This document shows, in pieces, positions 40,304 to 48,663 of a DNA stretch of 64,000 bases. The position numbers and the translations under genes were made by a program. The stretch spans positions 310,001 to 374,000 of the forward strand of contig NZ_QKTO01000003.1 in NCBI RefSeq assembly GCF_003234855.1. The letters run 5' to 3'. Position 1 is the stretch's first letter, and every line of letters begins with the position of its first letter. This DNA is from Curtobacterium sp. MCBD17_032. GTDB taxonomy: Bacteria > Actinomycetota > Actinomycetes > Actinomycetales > Microbacteriaceae. The notes beneath the pieces were generated by a model that saw nothing but the letters and a program-made list of their open reading frames with translations, did no database searches and was not told the origin of the DNA.

Positions 40304-41287
40304 TCAGAACCAGCGCTTGACCTTGAACACCGCGTACAGGACCGCGGCGAACAGGACCATGAGCACGATCGACAGCGGGTACCCCCACGTCCAGGACAGC
40401 TCGGGCATGTGCTCGAAGTTCATGCCGTAGACCGCGGCGATGAGCGTCGGCGCGAACAGGATCGCCGCCCAGCCGGAGATCCGCTTCGTGTCGTCGTTCT
40501 GCTTCTGTGCCGCGAGGGTCGAGTCGACCGTCAGTGCGTTCTGCAGGAGCTGGCGGAAGGTGTCCAGCCGTTCGACGACCCGGATGACGTGGTCCAGGAC
40601 GTCCCGGAACCGCCGCTGGAGTTCGACGGGCAGGTGGTACTTCTCGGCGCCGCGGTGCAGGTCCTCGATCATCCGGATGAGCGGACGGGCGGCGCGCTGG
40701 AAGTCGACGACCTCGCCGAACAGCTCGTAGACGCGACGGGAGACGCCGGCCTCGCCGGAGAACAGCTGCCCCTCGATCTGGTTGATGTCCTCCTCGAGCC
40801 CGTCGATGACCGGACGGTAGTCGTCGACGATCGAGTCCATGAGCGCCCAGAGCTGCGCCTGCGGTCCGGCGGTGACCAGTCCGGGCTTGCCGCTCATCCG
40901 CTGCAGGGCACGCGGGACGGCGCGTGTCCCCCGCGGGTCGGCCTGCACCACCGCGAGGAAGAAGTCCTCGCCGACGAACGCGTGCACCTCGCCGAACTCG
41001 ACCTCCTCCGCAGCGTCGCGGTACACGGCGGGCTTGAGCACCGCGAAGAGCGTCGACCCGTACCGCTCGAGCTTCGGGCGCTGGTGCCCCTCCGCCGAGT
41101 CCTCCACCGCGAGCTCGTGCAGGCCGAGGGCGACCGCGACGTCCCCGAGTTCCTCGGCGTCCGGGCGGTCGAGCACGATGCAGGCCGAGGCGCCGTGCTC
41201 CGCGAGCATCGAGAAGCTCTCGTCGAGCGAGGGACTCGTCGTCGGGGCGATCCGGTCCACGTACACGGTGTTCAGCTCGACGGTCAC
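40304..41287 (-). CDS. corA: CorA-type Mg2+/Co2+ transporter
   Basis: 327 residues. Long N-terminal cytoplasmic domain with ERYGSTLFAVLKPAVYRD, a helical stalk (LIRMIEDLHRGAEKYHLPVELQRRFRDVLDHVIRVVERLDTFRQLLQNAL) and two C-terminal membrane segments with the pore signature YGMNFEHMPE. Ends KVKRWF, the basic tail. GTG start six bases after TACGGT. Confidence 0.92.
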   Translation of the reverse strand: MTVELNTVYVDRIAPTTSPSLDESFSMLAEHGASACIVLDRPDAEELGDVAVALGLHELAVEDSAEGHQRPKLERYGSTLFAVLKPAVYRDAAEEVEFGEVHAFVGEDFFLAVVQADPRGTRAVPRALQRMSGKPGLVTAGPQAQLWALMDSIVDDYRPVIDGLEEDINQIEGQLFSGEAGVSRRVYELFGEVVDFQRAARPLIRMIEDLHRGAEKYHLPVELQRRFRDVLDHVIRVVERLDTFRQLLQNALTVDSTLAAQKQNDDTKRISGWAAILFAPTLIAAVYGMNFEHMPELSWTWGYPLSIVLMVLFAAVLYAVFKVKRWF

Positions 41288-41293
41288 GGCACC

Positions 41294-41299
41294 ACCGTA
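41294..41299 (-). promoter_or_regulatory. -10 element of corA
   Basis: TACGGT, minus strand, six bases before the GTG at 41287. Confidence 0.5.
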
Positions 41300-41381
41300 C
41301 GCACCCTGGGCAGCGGCTGCGCGACCACGGGCGGGACGGCGTACCGTCCTGGTCATCAGCATGCTGACGAGAGGGAGCACG

Positions 41382-42179
41382 ATGCGCTGGATGCGGAAGG
41401 TCATGGTCGCCGTGAGCACGGTGGTCGCCGTGGTGGGCTCGTTCATCGGGTCCGGCGCTGCGGGCGGCACACCGATCGCCGAGGCAGCCGACGGAGCACT
41501 GTCTGCGTCGGCCACCGCGATCGCCCCCGCCGGCCCGGCCTTCGGCATCTGGAGCGTCGTCTACGTCGGCCTCGTCGCCTTCGCCGTCTGGCAGTTCCTC
41601 CCTCGTCGCGACGACCAGGCCCGGCACGACCGCCTCGCCGTGCCCGCGACCCTGTCCCTGCTCCTCAACGCGGCGTGGATCCTGTCCGTCCAGTTCGGCT
41701 TCCTCTGGCTGAGCGAGCCGGTCATCCTCGCACTGCTCGGCGTGCTGGCGTGGACGTTCGTGGTGCTCCGTCGCACCGCACCGTCCGGCCGGGTCGAGGC
41801 GGTCGTCACGGACGGCACCTTCGGGCTGTACCTCGGGTGGGTCTGCGTCGCGACGGCGGCCAACACGGCGGCGGTCCTGACGGCGGCGGGCTTCCGCGGC
41901 TTCGGCCTCGACCAGGACGTGTGGGGCGTGGCGGTCGCGGCGGTCGCCGGTGTCGTCGGGGTCGTCCTCGCGCTGACGGGCCGCGGCCGCATCGCACCGG
42001 CGCTGGCGCTCGGCTGGGGTCTCGCGTGGGTCGCGGTCGCGCGGCTCGACGGTCCGCTCGTCTCGGTGCCCACCGCCGTCGCCGCCGTCGTCGCCGTCGC
42101 CGCGGTGCTGGTCGTCACCCTCGTGGCGCGCGCCCGTGCCGGCTGGACCGCCGGATCGGCCGCACTCCGGACCGCGTAG
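41382..42179 (+). CDS. TspO/MBR-related membrane protein
   Basis: 265 residues with seven or eight hydrophobic segments. IAPAGPAFGIWSVVYVGLVAFAVWQFLP and LLLNAAWILSVQFGFLWLSEPVILALLGVLAW are reminiscent of the TspO/MBR tryptophan-rich sensory protein family, which binds porphyrins, but the length is about double. ATG at 41382 follows GAGAGGGAG; an in-frame ATG at 41361 is less well placed. Confidence 0.65.
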   Translation: MRWMRKVMVAVSTVVAVVGSFIGSGAAGGTPIAEAADGALSASATAIAPAGPAFGIWSVVYVGLVAFAVWQFLPRRDDQARHDRLAVPATLSLLLNAAWILSVQFGFLWLSEPVILALLGVLAWTFVVLRRTAPSGRVEAVVTDGTFGLYLGWVCVATAANTAAVLTAAGFRGFGLDQDVWGVAVAAVAGVVGVVLALTGRGRIAPALALGWGLAWVAVARLDGPLVSVPTAVAAVVAVAAVLVVTLVARARAGWTAGSAALRTA

Positions 42180-42343
42180 CCGCGCGGGCGGGGCCGGCGG
42201 GCTCCTCGTCCGCGGGTGCGACCGACGGGTCGTCGCAGTCCTCCCGGGCCGGTCCGACGGACGCACGCGCGCGACCGGGGCATCCGGGCCGGGCCGACCG
42301 GATCGGGCACCCGGGCCTTGCCGGGCACCCGGGCCGGCTGCCC
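42180..42343. other. Convergent spacer with GGGCACCCGGGCC repeats
   Basis: 164 bp between the TspO-like and alanine dehydrogenase genes, which converge. Two direct copies of a CGGGCACCCGGGCC block occur near 42304-42334; self-pairing of CCCGGG could help termination. No gene seen. Confidence 0.5.
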
Positions 42344-43441
42344 TCAGCGCGACGCGACCGCCATGCCGTGCGCGGCCGCGACGGCCTCGTTCGTCACGGC
42401 TCCGGCGTGCACGTTGAGTCCGCGGGCGAGTGCCGCGTCGGACCCGAGCGCCCGCTCCCACCCCTGGTCAGCGATCGTCACGGCGTACGGGAGCGTCGCG
42501 TTCGTCAGCGCGATCGTGCTCGTCCGCGGCACCGCGCCCGGCATGTTCGCCACGCAGTAGTACACGGCGTCGTGCACGGCGAACGTCGGGTCGTCGTGGG
42601 TGGTGGGCCGCGACCCCTCGAAGCACCCGCCCTGGTCGATGGCGATGTCGACGAGGACCGACCCGGCACGCATGTCCGCGACCATCGCGTCCGTGACGAG
42701 CTTCGGCGCCGAGGCGCCCGGGATGAGCACCGACCCGATCACCAGGTCGGCGTCGGCGACGGCGTGCGCGATCGCGAGCGGACTCGACCGGAGGGTCGTC
42801 ACGCGGCCGTCGAAGCGGGCGTCGAGGGCGCGGAGGCGCGGCAGGCTGATGTCGAAGACCGTCACCTCGGCGCCCATGCCGAGCGCGATCGTCGCCGCGT
42901 GCTCGCCGGCGACACCGCCACCGATCACCACGACGCGCCCCTTCGGTGTGCCGGGCACGCCGCCGAGGAGGAGCCCGCGACCACCGTTCGCGCGCATGAG
43001 GTGGTGTGCGCCGACCTGCGCCGACAGCCGTCCGGCGATCTCCGACATCGGGGACAGCAGCGGCAGCGATCGGTCGGGCAGCTGCACGGTCTCGTAGGCG
43101 ATCGCGGTGGTGCCGGACTCGACCAGGGCCGAGGTCAGCGCGCGGTCGGCCGCGAGGTGCAGGTACGTGAAGAGCACCTGTCCCGCGCGGAGGAGCGGGT
43201 ACTCGGCGGCCACGGGCTCCTTCACCTTGAGCACCATCTCGGCGTCCCAGGCCGAGAGGGCGTCCGGGACGACCACCGCGCCGGCGGCGGCGTACTCGTC
43301 GTCGGAGAACGCCGAGCCCGTGCCCGCTCCGGCCTGGACGCGGACCTCGTGCCCGTGCATCACCAGCTCGGCGACACCTGCCGGGGTGGCGGCGACGCGG
43401 AACTCGTTGTTCTTGGTCTCGGTGGGGACGCCGATGCGCAT
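42344..43441 (-). CDS. ald: Alanine dehydrogenase
   Basis: 365 residues. MRIGVPTETKNNEFRVAATPAGV at the start, substrate residues in MVLKVKEPVAAEYPLL and FTYLHLAADR, and the NAD-binding VVVIGGGVAGEHAATIALGMGAEVTVFD; IDQGGCFEGSRPTTHDDP is an Ald signature. Interconverts alanine and pyruvate/ammonia. ATG at 43441 follows GAAGGAG. The nearby AraC regulator upstream may be unrelated. Confidence 0.95.
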   Translation of the reverse strand: MRIGVPTETKNNEFRVAATPAGVAELVMHGHEVRVQAGAGTGSAFSDDEYAAAGAVVVPDALSAWDAEMVLKVKEPVAAEYPLLRAGQVLFTYLHLAADRALTSALVESGTTAIAYETVQLPDRSLPLLSPMSEIAGRLSAQVGAHHLMRANGGRGLLLGGVPGTPKGRVVVIGGGVAGEHAATIALGMGAEVTVFDISLPRLRALDARFDGRVTTLRSSPLAIAHAVADADLVIGSVLIPGASAPKLVTDAMVADMRAGSVLVDIAIDQGGCFEGSRPTTHDDPTFAVHDAVYYCVANMPGAVPRTSTIALTNATLPYAVTIADQGWERALGSDAALARGLNVHAGAVTNEAVAAAHGMAVASR

Positions 43442-43657
43442 GACGGACTCCTTCGTGAGCAGTGCACTGGACACCGCTCATTCAGCCGCAGGTTCGTCGC
43501 ATGCGCCCGCCCTCCGAAGGATCGGTTGCCGGACGACGGTTCGGTGCCACCACGTTCGGGAGGACCCGCGCTCGGAGCGCTCCCGCCGAACGGAGCGCCT
43601 CTGCCGGACCACCCACGCACCGGCCGGAAGACCTCCGCCGGTCGCGCACGGTCGGCC

Positions 43658-44659
43658 TCAGCGGCGCGTGCGGGTCCGCAGGGTGTCGCTCGGCAGCTCG
43701 CCGAAGCGGGACCGGTACGCAGCCGAGAACCGACCGAGGTGCCCGAAGCCCCACCCGCGGGCGATGTCCGCGACCGAGGTCTCGTCCCGCTCGGCCCGGC
43801 GCAGCTCGTCCAGGGCACCGTCGAGCCGGACGGAGCGCAGCAGTTCGCCGGGCGTCTGGTCCAGGTGCCGTCGGAGCGACTGCTGCAACCCGCGCGGGCT
43901 GAGCCCGGCGGCCGCGGCGATCTCCGGCGTGCCGATGGGTTCCCGGGCGTGCGCCTGCACGTAGTCGAGCGCGCGCCGCAGCCGCTGGTGCTCCGGCCCG
44001 GACCCGGTCACGGCGGCACGCCAGGTGCTGCGCCGGGGGAACGCCCGGAGCGCCGCGTTCGCGAACGCGTCGGCGATGTCGCGTCGCACGGTGGCGGTCA
44101 TCGGCGCGTCCACCTGCAACCACGTCGACGAGAGCCGCCGGACGGTGTCCCGCCAGACACCCATGCCGTCGACGGCCGGGCGCTCGAGGGGCTCGAACGA
44201 GAACGTGTCGTCGCCGACCAGGCTCGTGACGAACTGTCGGTCGAGGTGCACGAGGTTCAGGCCGATGTCGCGGTGGTGCAGGTCGTACGTCTCCGACGGC
44301 AGGATCACCGGGACGGCGGGCTCGAGGTCGACGGAGCGGCCGTTGTACGTGATGGTGCTGCTGCCGCTGCGGAGCCACGCGACGATGAAGTCGTCCGACT
44401 GGCTCTGGCTGCGCAGGTCGACACCGAAGCGGGAGGTCCGGAGGGACATCCGTTCGTCGGTGACACCGGCGAAGTCCCAGGCGGTGTCCGCGTGGGTCCG
44501 CCGGATCGCGGGCGCTTTGAGGTCGTAGTCGGAGGTGAAGAACGCCATCGCCTGGTCGACGTCCGTCCCGGCCAACCGCCGGTACGACCGACTGTCGGCA
44601 CGCTCGACGCCGAGGGGCGGAGCGGACGCAGCGGGACCGGCATCGGGAGTGAGCACCAT
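43658..44659 (-). CDS. AraC family transcriptional regulator
   Basis: 333 residues. N-terminal AraC-binding-like domain (DDFIVAWLRSGSSTITYNGRSVDLEPAVPVILPS) and a C-terminal double HTH (IAAAAGLSPRGLQQSLRRHLDQTPGELLRSVRLDGALDELRR and VADIARGWGFGHLGRFSAAYRSRFGELP). ATG six bases after TACGGT, so leaderless. Target not evident. Confidence 0.9.
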   Translation of the reverse strand: MVLTPDAGPAASAPPLGVERADSRSYRRLAGTDVDQAMAFFTSDYDLKAPAIRRTHADTAWDFAGVTDERMSLRTSRFGVDLRSQSQSDDFIVAWLRSGSSTITYNGRSVDLEPAVPVILPSETYDLHHRDIGLNLVHLDRQFVTSLVGDDTFSFEPLERPAVDGMGVWRDTVRRLSSTWLQVDAPMTATVRRDIADAFANAALRAFPRRSTWRAAVTGSGPEHQRLRRALDYVQAHAREPIGTPEIAAAAGLSPRGLQQSLRRHLDQTPGELLRSVRLDGALDELRRAERDETSVADIARGWGFGHLGRFSAAYRSRFGELPSDTLRTRTRR

Positions 44660-44665
44660 GCTCCG

Positions 44666-44671
44666 ACCGTA
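44666..44671 (-). promoter_or_regulatory. -10 element of AraC gene
   Basis: TACGGT, minus strand, six bases before the ATG at 44659. Confidence 0.5.
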
Positions 44672-44708
44672 CGCGACACCTCCGACATCCGAGCCGGCAG
44701 CCCTCCCC

Positions 44709-44752
44709 CAGACCCGGGGGCAGGTACTCCGGGACAGCCGTCCCCGGGTCTG
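44709..44752. terminator. Hairpin after the SorC gene
   Basis: CAGACCCGGGG (44709-44719) pairs perfectly with CCCCGGGTCTG (44742-44752), directly downstream of the SorC stop codon and upstream of the AraC promoter. Not a member of the GACGGGAGGC family. Confidence 0.75.
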
Positions 44753-44753
44753 G

Positions 44754-45716
44754 TCAGCCCTGCAGGATCGCCTGTCCGACGCTCTCGTCGAGGATGAGGT
44801 CCGTCACGAGTCCGGCGGCCAGCGCCCCGCGGAGCGACGCGGCCTTCCCTCGCCCGGCGACGACGCAGATCCGACGCGGAGCCCGTTTCACGGTGTCGAG
44901 GTCGGGCGCCCCGGCTCGCGCGTTCACACCGATGTCCTTCCACGACCCGTCCGCGCGGTAGAACACGGTCGAGACGTCACCGACGACGCCGGCCTGGCGC
45001 AGTTCCTCCTGGTCGGCCGGGTCGAGGTACCCACCGGAGTACACGTGCGACGGCACCGGGGCCTGCGGGGCGCCGACCCCGAAGACGACCAGGTCCATCC
45101 GCTCGTGCAGGTCGAGCACGCGCCGGATCGAGCGTTCACGGAACAGCGCGGCCTTCGTGGCCGGGTCGTCGAAGAACGCCGGTACGGGGAACTGCTGCAC
45201 GAGCGCGCCGTAGGCCTCACCGAAGCGCCGCAGGATCTCGGACGCGTAGACGATGCCGGTCGTGCGGGTGTTCGCGGCGCCGTTCACCTGCACGACGGTC
45301 GAACCGTGCGTGGTCTTCGGCACGAGGTACCGGCTCACCGCGCTGACCGTCGAGCCCCACGAGATGCCGATGACCATGTTCGACTCGATGTACTGCGTCA
45401 GGATCCGGGCGGCGGACAGGGCGACCCGCTCGAGCCGGTCCACGTCGCTCGTGTGGTCCGGCACCGGCACGACGTGCGCGTGCACGCCGAAGCGGGCCCG
45501 GATGCTCCGGCTGAGCGCCGCCGCCTGGTCGAGGGGCGAGCGGATCTGGATGTCGACGAGCCCGGTGTCCCGCGCGTACTTGAGCAGTCGCGACACCGAC
45601 GAGCGCGAGGTGCCGAGTTCGTCGGCGATGGCGTCCATCGTCAGGTCCTGCAGGTAGTAGAGGTGCGCGGCCCGCAGGGCCTGCTGGGTGCGCACGGGCT
45701 GCGCGGCGTCGCTCAT
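44754..45716 (-). CDS. SorC/DeoR-type sugar-binding regulator (next to glpD)
   Basis: 320 residues. N-terminal HTH (AAHLYYLQDLTMDAIADELGTSRSSVSRLLKYARDTGLVDIQI) and C-terminal sugar-phosphate domain with VIGISWGSTVSAVSRYLVP and GDVSTVFYRADGSW. Diverges from glpD and shares twin TGCACG-N2-CGTGCA sites, so glycerol 3-phosphate or a related triose phosphate is the likely ligand. ATG at 45716 chosen; 45728 is possible. Confidence 0.87.
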   Translation of the reverse strand: MSDAAQPVRTQQALRAAHLYYLQDLTMDAIADELGTSRSSVSRLLKYARDTGLVDIQIRSPLDQAAALSRSIRARFGVHAHVVPVPDHTSDVDRLERVALSAARILTQYIESNMVIGISWGSTVSAVSRYLVPKTTHGSTVVQVNGAANTRTTGIVYASEILRRFGEAYGALVQQFPVPAFFDDPATKAALFRERSIRRVLDLHERMDLVVFGVGAPQAPVPSHVYSGGYLDPADQEELRQAGVVGDVSTVFYRADGSWKDIGVNARAGAPDLDTVKRAPRRICVVAGRGKAASLRGALAAGLVTDLILDESVGQAILQG

Positions 45717-45727
45717 GGAACCGAGCA

Positions 45728-45741
45728 TGCACGGACGTGCA
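45728..45741. promoter_or_regulatory. SorC/glpD operator 1
   Basis: TGCACG-GA-CGTGCA, a perfect 6+6 inverted repeat at the start of the SorC gene. Confidence 0.75.
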
Positions 45742-45813
45742 CGCCCTCTGCAACCCTGCCCGGCCCGCCCGTCCGCCGTCCGGCGGCTCCGACGGGAGGC
45801 GCGACGGGCGTTC

Positions 45814-45827
45814 TGCACGTCCGTGCA
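45814..45827. promoter_or_regulatory. SorC/glpD operator 2
   Basis: TGCACG-TC-CGTGCA, the exact reverse complement of operator 1, 86 bp away, just upstream of a possible glpD -35 (TTGCCC, 45834-45839). The pair could support looping between divergent promoters. Confidence 0.75.
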
Positions 45828-45909
45828 CGGAAGTTGCCCACACGTTCCGACGAGCGCACGATCGATGGAGTACCAACGGAATCGACCCCAGAAAGCGATG
45901 CGAACGACC

Positions 45910-47652
45910 ATGTCGAAGAAGACGCAGCCCAGGAACACGGTCACCGCCCTCACCGGACGCCCGAACGCACAGGTCCTCATCGTCGGTGGCGGCATCAACG
46001 GCATCGCCACCTTCCGCGACCTCGCCCTGCAGGGCGTCGACGTCGCCCTCGTCGAGCGCAGCGACTACGGCTCCGGCGCCTCCGCCGCGTCGAGCCACAT
46101 GATCCACGGCGGCATCCGGTACCTCGAGAACGGCGAGTTCCGCCTCGTGCGCGAGAGCGTGCAGGAGCGCAACGGCCTCATCCGCATCGCCCCGCACTAC
46201 GTCAAGCCGCTGCAGACGACGATGCCGGTCTTCTCGACGTTCTCCGGCATCATGAACGCGCCGCTGCGCATGCTCACGCACAAGCAGCGCTCCACGAAGG
46301 AGCGCGGCGCGATGCTCATCAAGATCGGCATGACGATCTACGACTCCTTCTCGCGCGACGGCGGCTCGGTCCCGAAGCACGTCTTCCGCACCAAGAAGGC
46401 CGCGCTCGAGGACATGCCGGCCCTCAACCGCGACCTCAAGTACACGGGCACGTACTACGACGCCTCGGTCCACGAGCCGGAGCGCCTGGCGCTCGACGTC
46501 CTCAAGGACGGTCTGGCCGCCGGCACCGGCACCGGTGCCGACGCGACCGCCCGTGCGACGAACTACGTCGAAGCCGTCGGCAGCCGTGACGGCGGCGTCC
46601 TGCTCCGTGACCGCGAGACCGGCGAGGAGTTCGTCTTCACCGCGGACGTCGTCGTGAACGCGTCCGGTCCGTGGACCGACCTGACGAACGAGGCGTTCGG
46701 CGGCGAGACGAAGTACATGGGCGGCACGAAGGGCTCCCACATCGTCGTCGACAACCCCGAGCTGCTCGAGGCGACGAAGGGTCGCGAGCTGTTCTTCGAG
46801 AACAACGACGGCCGCATCGTGCTCATCTACCCGCTCAAGGGCCGGGTCCTCATCGGCACGACCGACATCGACGCTGACCCGTCGCAGCCGGTCGTCACCA
46901 CCGACGAGGAGATCGACTACTTCTTCGGGCTCGTCAAGCACGTCTTCCCGCAGATCGAGGTCACGCGCGACCACATCGTCTACAGCTACTCGGGCATCCG
47001 GCCGCTCCCCCGCCACGAGGACACCGCCCCGGGCTTCGTGTCGCGCGACTACCGGATCGTCGACACCGCGATCGCCGGCCTGCCGGACACCACCGTGCTG
47101 TCGCTCGTCGGCGGCAAGTGGACGACCTTCCGCGCCCTCGCCGCACACCTGTCCACCGACGTCACCACGAAGCTCGGCGTCCCTCGGAAGGTCGACACGA
47201 CCGGCATGCCGATCGGCGGTGGCAAGGACTTCCCGACCACCGACGGCCAGCGTGCCCTGTGGATCAAGTCGCACCGGGACGGCCTGGCGTCCGAGACCGT
47301 CGACCGCCTGCTCGACCGCTACGGCACCCGCGCCGCGGAGGTCGTCGACGCACTCGTCACCGGCCCGGTCGAGCCGCTCGAGTCGGACGGCACGCTCACC
47401 CGCGCCGAGGTCCGGTACTTCGCCGAGCACGAGCAGGCCGTGCACCTGGTCGACGTGGTCCTCCGCCGCACGAACCTGGCGTTCGTCGGTGGCGTCACGA
47501 TCGACCTGCTCGACGAGCTCGCCGACGTGATGGCTGACGCCCTCGGCTGGACCGCCGAGGAGCGCGCTGACGAGGTCCAGCGCACGCTCGACGTGCTGCG
47601 CGAGTCGCACCGCGTCATCGTCCCGCAGCACACGGCGGCGCAGCCCGCGTAG
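45910..47652 (+). CDS. glpD: Glycerol-3-phosphate dehydrogenase (FAD)
   Basis: 580 residues. FAD site VLIVGGGINGIATFRDLALQG, then SSHMIHGGIRYLENGEFRLVRES, VVVNASGPWTDLTNEAF, GTKGSHIVVDNPELL, VYSYSGIRPLPRHED and VGGKWTTFRALAAHL, all GlpD landmarks. The C-terminal helical cap follows. Feeds electrons from glycerol 3-phosphate to quinone, giving dihydroxyacetone phosphate. The start at 45910 is tentative; in-frame ATGs exist at 45865 and 45898. Confidence 0.93.
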   Translation: MSKKTQPRNTVTALTGRPNAQVLIVGGGINGIATFRDLALQGVDVALVERSDYGSGASAASSHMIHGGIRYLENGEFRLVRESVQERNGLIRIAPHYVKPLQTTMPVFSTFSGIMNAPLRMLTHKQRSTKERGAMLIKIGMTIYDSFSRDGGSVPKHVFRTKKAALEDMPALNRDLKYTGTYYDASVHEPERLALDVLKDGLAAGTGTGADATARATNYVEAVGSRDGGVLLRDRETGEEFVFTADVVVNASGPWTDLTNEAFGGETKYMGGTKGSHIVVDNPELLEATKGRELFFENNDGRIVLIYPLKGRVLIGTTDIDADPSQPVVTTDEEIDYFFGLVKHVFPQIEVTRDHIVYSYSGIRPLPRHEDTAPGFVSRDYRIVDTAIAGLPDTTVLSLVGGKWTTFRALAAHLSTDVTTKLGVPRKVDTTGMPIGGGKDFPTTDGQRALWIKSHRDGLASETVDRLLDRYGTRAAEVVDALVTGPVEPLESDGTLTRAEVRYFAEHEQAVHLVDVVLRRTNLAFVGGVTIDLLDELADVMADALGWTAEERADEVQRTLDVLRESHRVIVPQHTAAQPA

Positions 47653-47666
47653 TCCACGCGACGCAC

Positions 47667-47714
47667 GACGGACGGGAGGCACGGTGCCAGCTGGCACCGT
47701 GCCTCCCGTCCGTC
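47667..47714. terminator. 48-bp perfect palindrome after glpD
   Basis: 47667-47690 is the exact reverse complement of 47691-47714, no loop, arms containing GACGGGAGGC/GCCTCCCGTC. Second longest of the dispersed family, between convergent glpD and a phosphatase gene. Confidence 0.9.
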
Positions 47715-47751
47715 TGACAACCCCGTCCGCGCTGAGACGCCGCCTCACCGC

Positions 47752-47781
47752 CGAGACGCCGCCGGATCCCGCGGCGTCTCG
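47752..47781. terminator. Secondary hairpin near the phosphatase stop
   Basis: CGAGACGCCGC (47752-47762) pairs with GCGGCGTCTCG (47771-47781). Extra GAGACGCCGCC and GGCGGCGTCTC copies flank it, so alternative hairpins are possible. Confidence 0.6.
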
Positions 47782-47812
47782 TCGTCCCGGCGGCGTCTCG
47801 CCGTCGCTGCCG

Positions 47813-48469
47813 TCAGAAGCGCTCGCCGGTCGGGTCCTGCGCACCCAGGTCGGCGAGGTCGTCGCCGCCGACCGGCTCGCCGGCCCAGTCCACGAGGCGC
47901 CACCCGTCAGCGGTCGAGCCCTCGAGCTCCACGACGCCGGTGTTCTCGAGGTGCCGGTTCCGCCCCAGGTCGTTCGGCACGTTCCGTGCGGTGACCGCGG
48001 CCCAGATCCGGATCGCCGCCCCGTGGCTGAACGCCGCGACGACGTCGGCCCCGGTCTCCTCGATCTGTCGCACGGCGTCGTCGTACCGCGCGAAGAACGC
48101 GTGACCGTCCTCCGCGCCGGGCATGCGCTCGTCGCGGTCGCCGGCCGCCCAGGCGTACGCCGCGGCGAGGTACTGCTGCACGGAGACCGTGTCGCGCTTG
48201 CCCTGCAGGTCGCCGGCCTCGATCTCCCGGAGGCCCGGCAGCACCACGGGGTCGAGGTCGAGCGCCCGGGCGAGCGGGGCCGCGGTGAGCTGCGTCCGCA
48301 CCATCGACGAGGTGAACAGTCGTTCGATGCCCCGGTCGCCCAGGGCGCCCGGTAGCGCGTCGGCCTGCTCCTGCCCGAGGTCGGTCAGGCCGGGTCCGGG
48401 CACCTCGGCGTCGAGCAGGCCGGTCACGTTGGCGGGGGTCTGTCCGTGGCGGACGAGCAGGAGTCGCAT
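47813..48469 (-). CDS. Histidine phosphatase family protein
   Basis: 218 residues. Begins MRLLLVRHGQTPANVTGLLD with catalytic RHG (His9), FTSSMVRTQLTAAPLARAL, GLREIEAGDLQG, and AFSHGAAIRIW with the second His. Phosphoglycerate-mutase-like phosphatase, substrate unknown. ATG six bases after TAGGGT (48476-48481, minus). Confidence 0.9.
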   Translation of the reverse strand: MRLLLVRHGQTPANVTGLLDAEVPGPGLTDLGQEQADALPGALGDRGIERLFTSSMVRTQLTAAPLARALDLDPVVLPGLREIEAGDLQGKRDTVSVQQYLAAAYAWAAGDRDERMPGAEDGHAFFARYDDAVRQIEETGADVVAAFSHGAAIRIWAAVTARNVPNDLGRNRHLENTGVVELEGSTADGWRLVDWAGEPVGGDDLADLGAQDPTGERF

Positions 48470-48496
48470 GTCCTCACCCTACGGACGCGGTCCGGG

Positions 48497-48619
48497 CTAC
48501 CCCTGACGGGTGTTCCAGCGCGGGTTCTCCTTGTTGATGACGTACACGCGCCCGCGGCGCCGCACGACCTGCGAACCGGGGATCTTCTTCAGTGCCTTGA
48601 GCGAGTTGCGGACCTGCAC
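48497..48619 (-). CDS. rpmJ: Ribosomal protein bL36 type B (zinc-free paralogue)
   Basis: 40 residues, [20 protein letters not shown] then [20 protein letters not shown]. The Cys/His zinc ribbon of ordinary bL36 is absent, the mark of the type B (YkgO-like) form used when zinc is scarce. GTG start five bases after AAGGAGG. Its leader contains a Zur-like box, and it diverges from a CobW-type gene, both typical of Zur regulons. Too short for most gene finders. Confidence 0.93.
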   Translation of the reverse strand: MQVRNSLKALKKIPGSQVVRRRGRVYVINKENPRWNTRQG

Positions 48620-48633
48620 GTGCGCCTCCTTGT

Positions 48634-48648
48634 TGATAACGGTTTTCA
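48634..48648. promoter_or_regulatory. Zur-like operator
   Basis: TGATAACGGTTTTCA (reverse TGAAAACCGTTATCA) is a 15-bp near-palindrome matching the Zur box TGATAAtcnTTATCA/TGAAAA-type pattern. It sits between bL36B and the CobW-like gene, in the leader of one and at the -35 zone of the other, so zinc-loaded Zur could shut off both. Confidence 0.82.
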
Positions 48649-48650
48649 TG

Positions 48651-48657
48651 TACCGTA
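48651..48657. promoter_or_regulatory. Overlapping divergent -10 elements
   Basis: Plus strand TACCGT (48651-48656) is seven bases before the CobW-like ATG; minus strand TACGGT (48657-48652) points toward bL36B. The two hexamers overlap on the same five base pairs. Confidence 0.5.
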
Positions 48658-48663
48658 CTGCAC

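Noticed and set aside
42180-42343. Small gene in the spacer between the TspO-like gene and ald.
   Set aside because: Frames present are repeat-rich with no ribosome site or family resemblance.
37265-44797. A 7.5-kb open frame on the plus strand.
   Set aside because: It runs antisense to the ClC, alpha-galactosidase, corA and ald genes; long antisense frames are expected at this G+C because stop codons are rare. Composition is Arg/Gly/Asp low-complexity with no domains.
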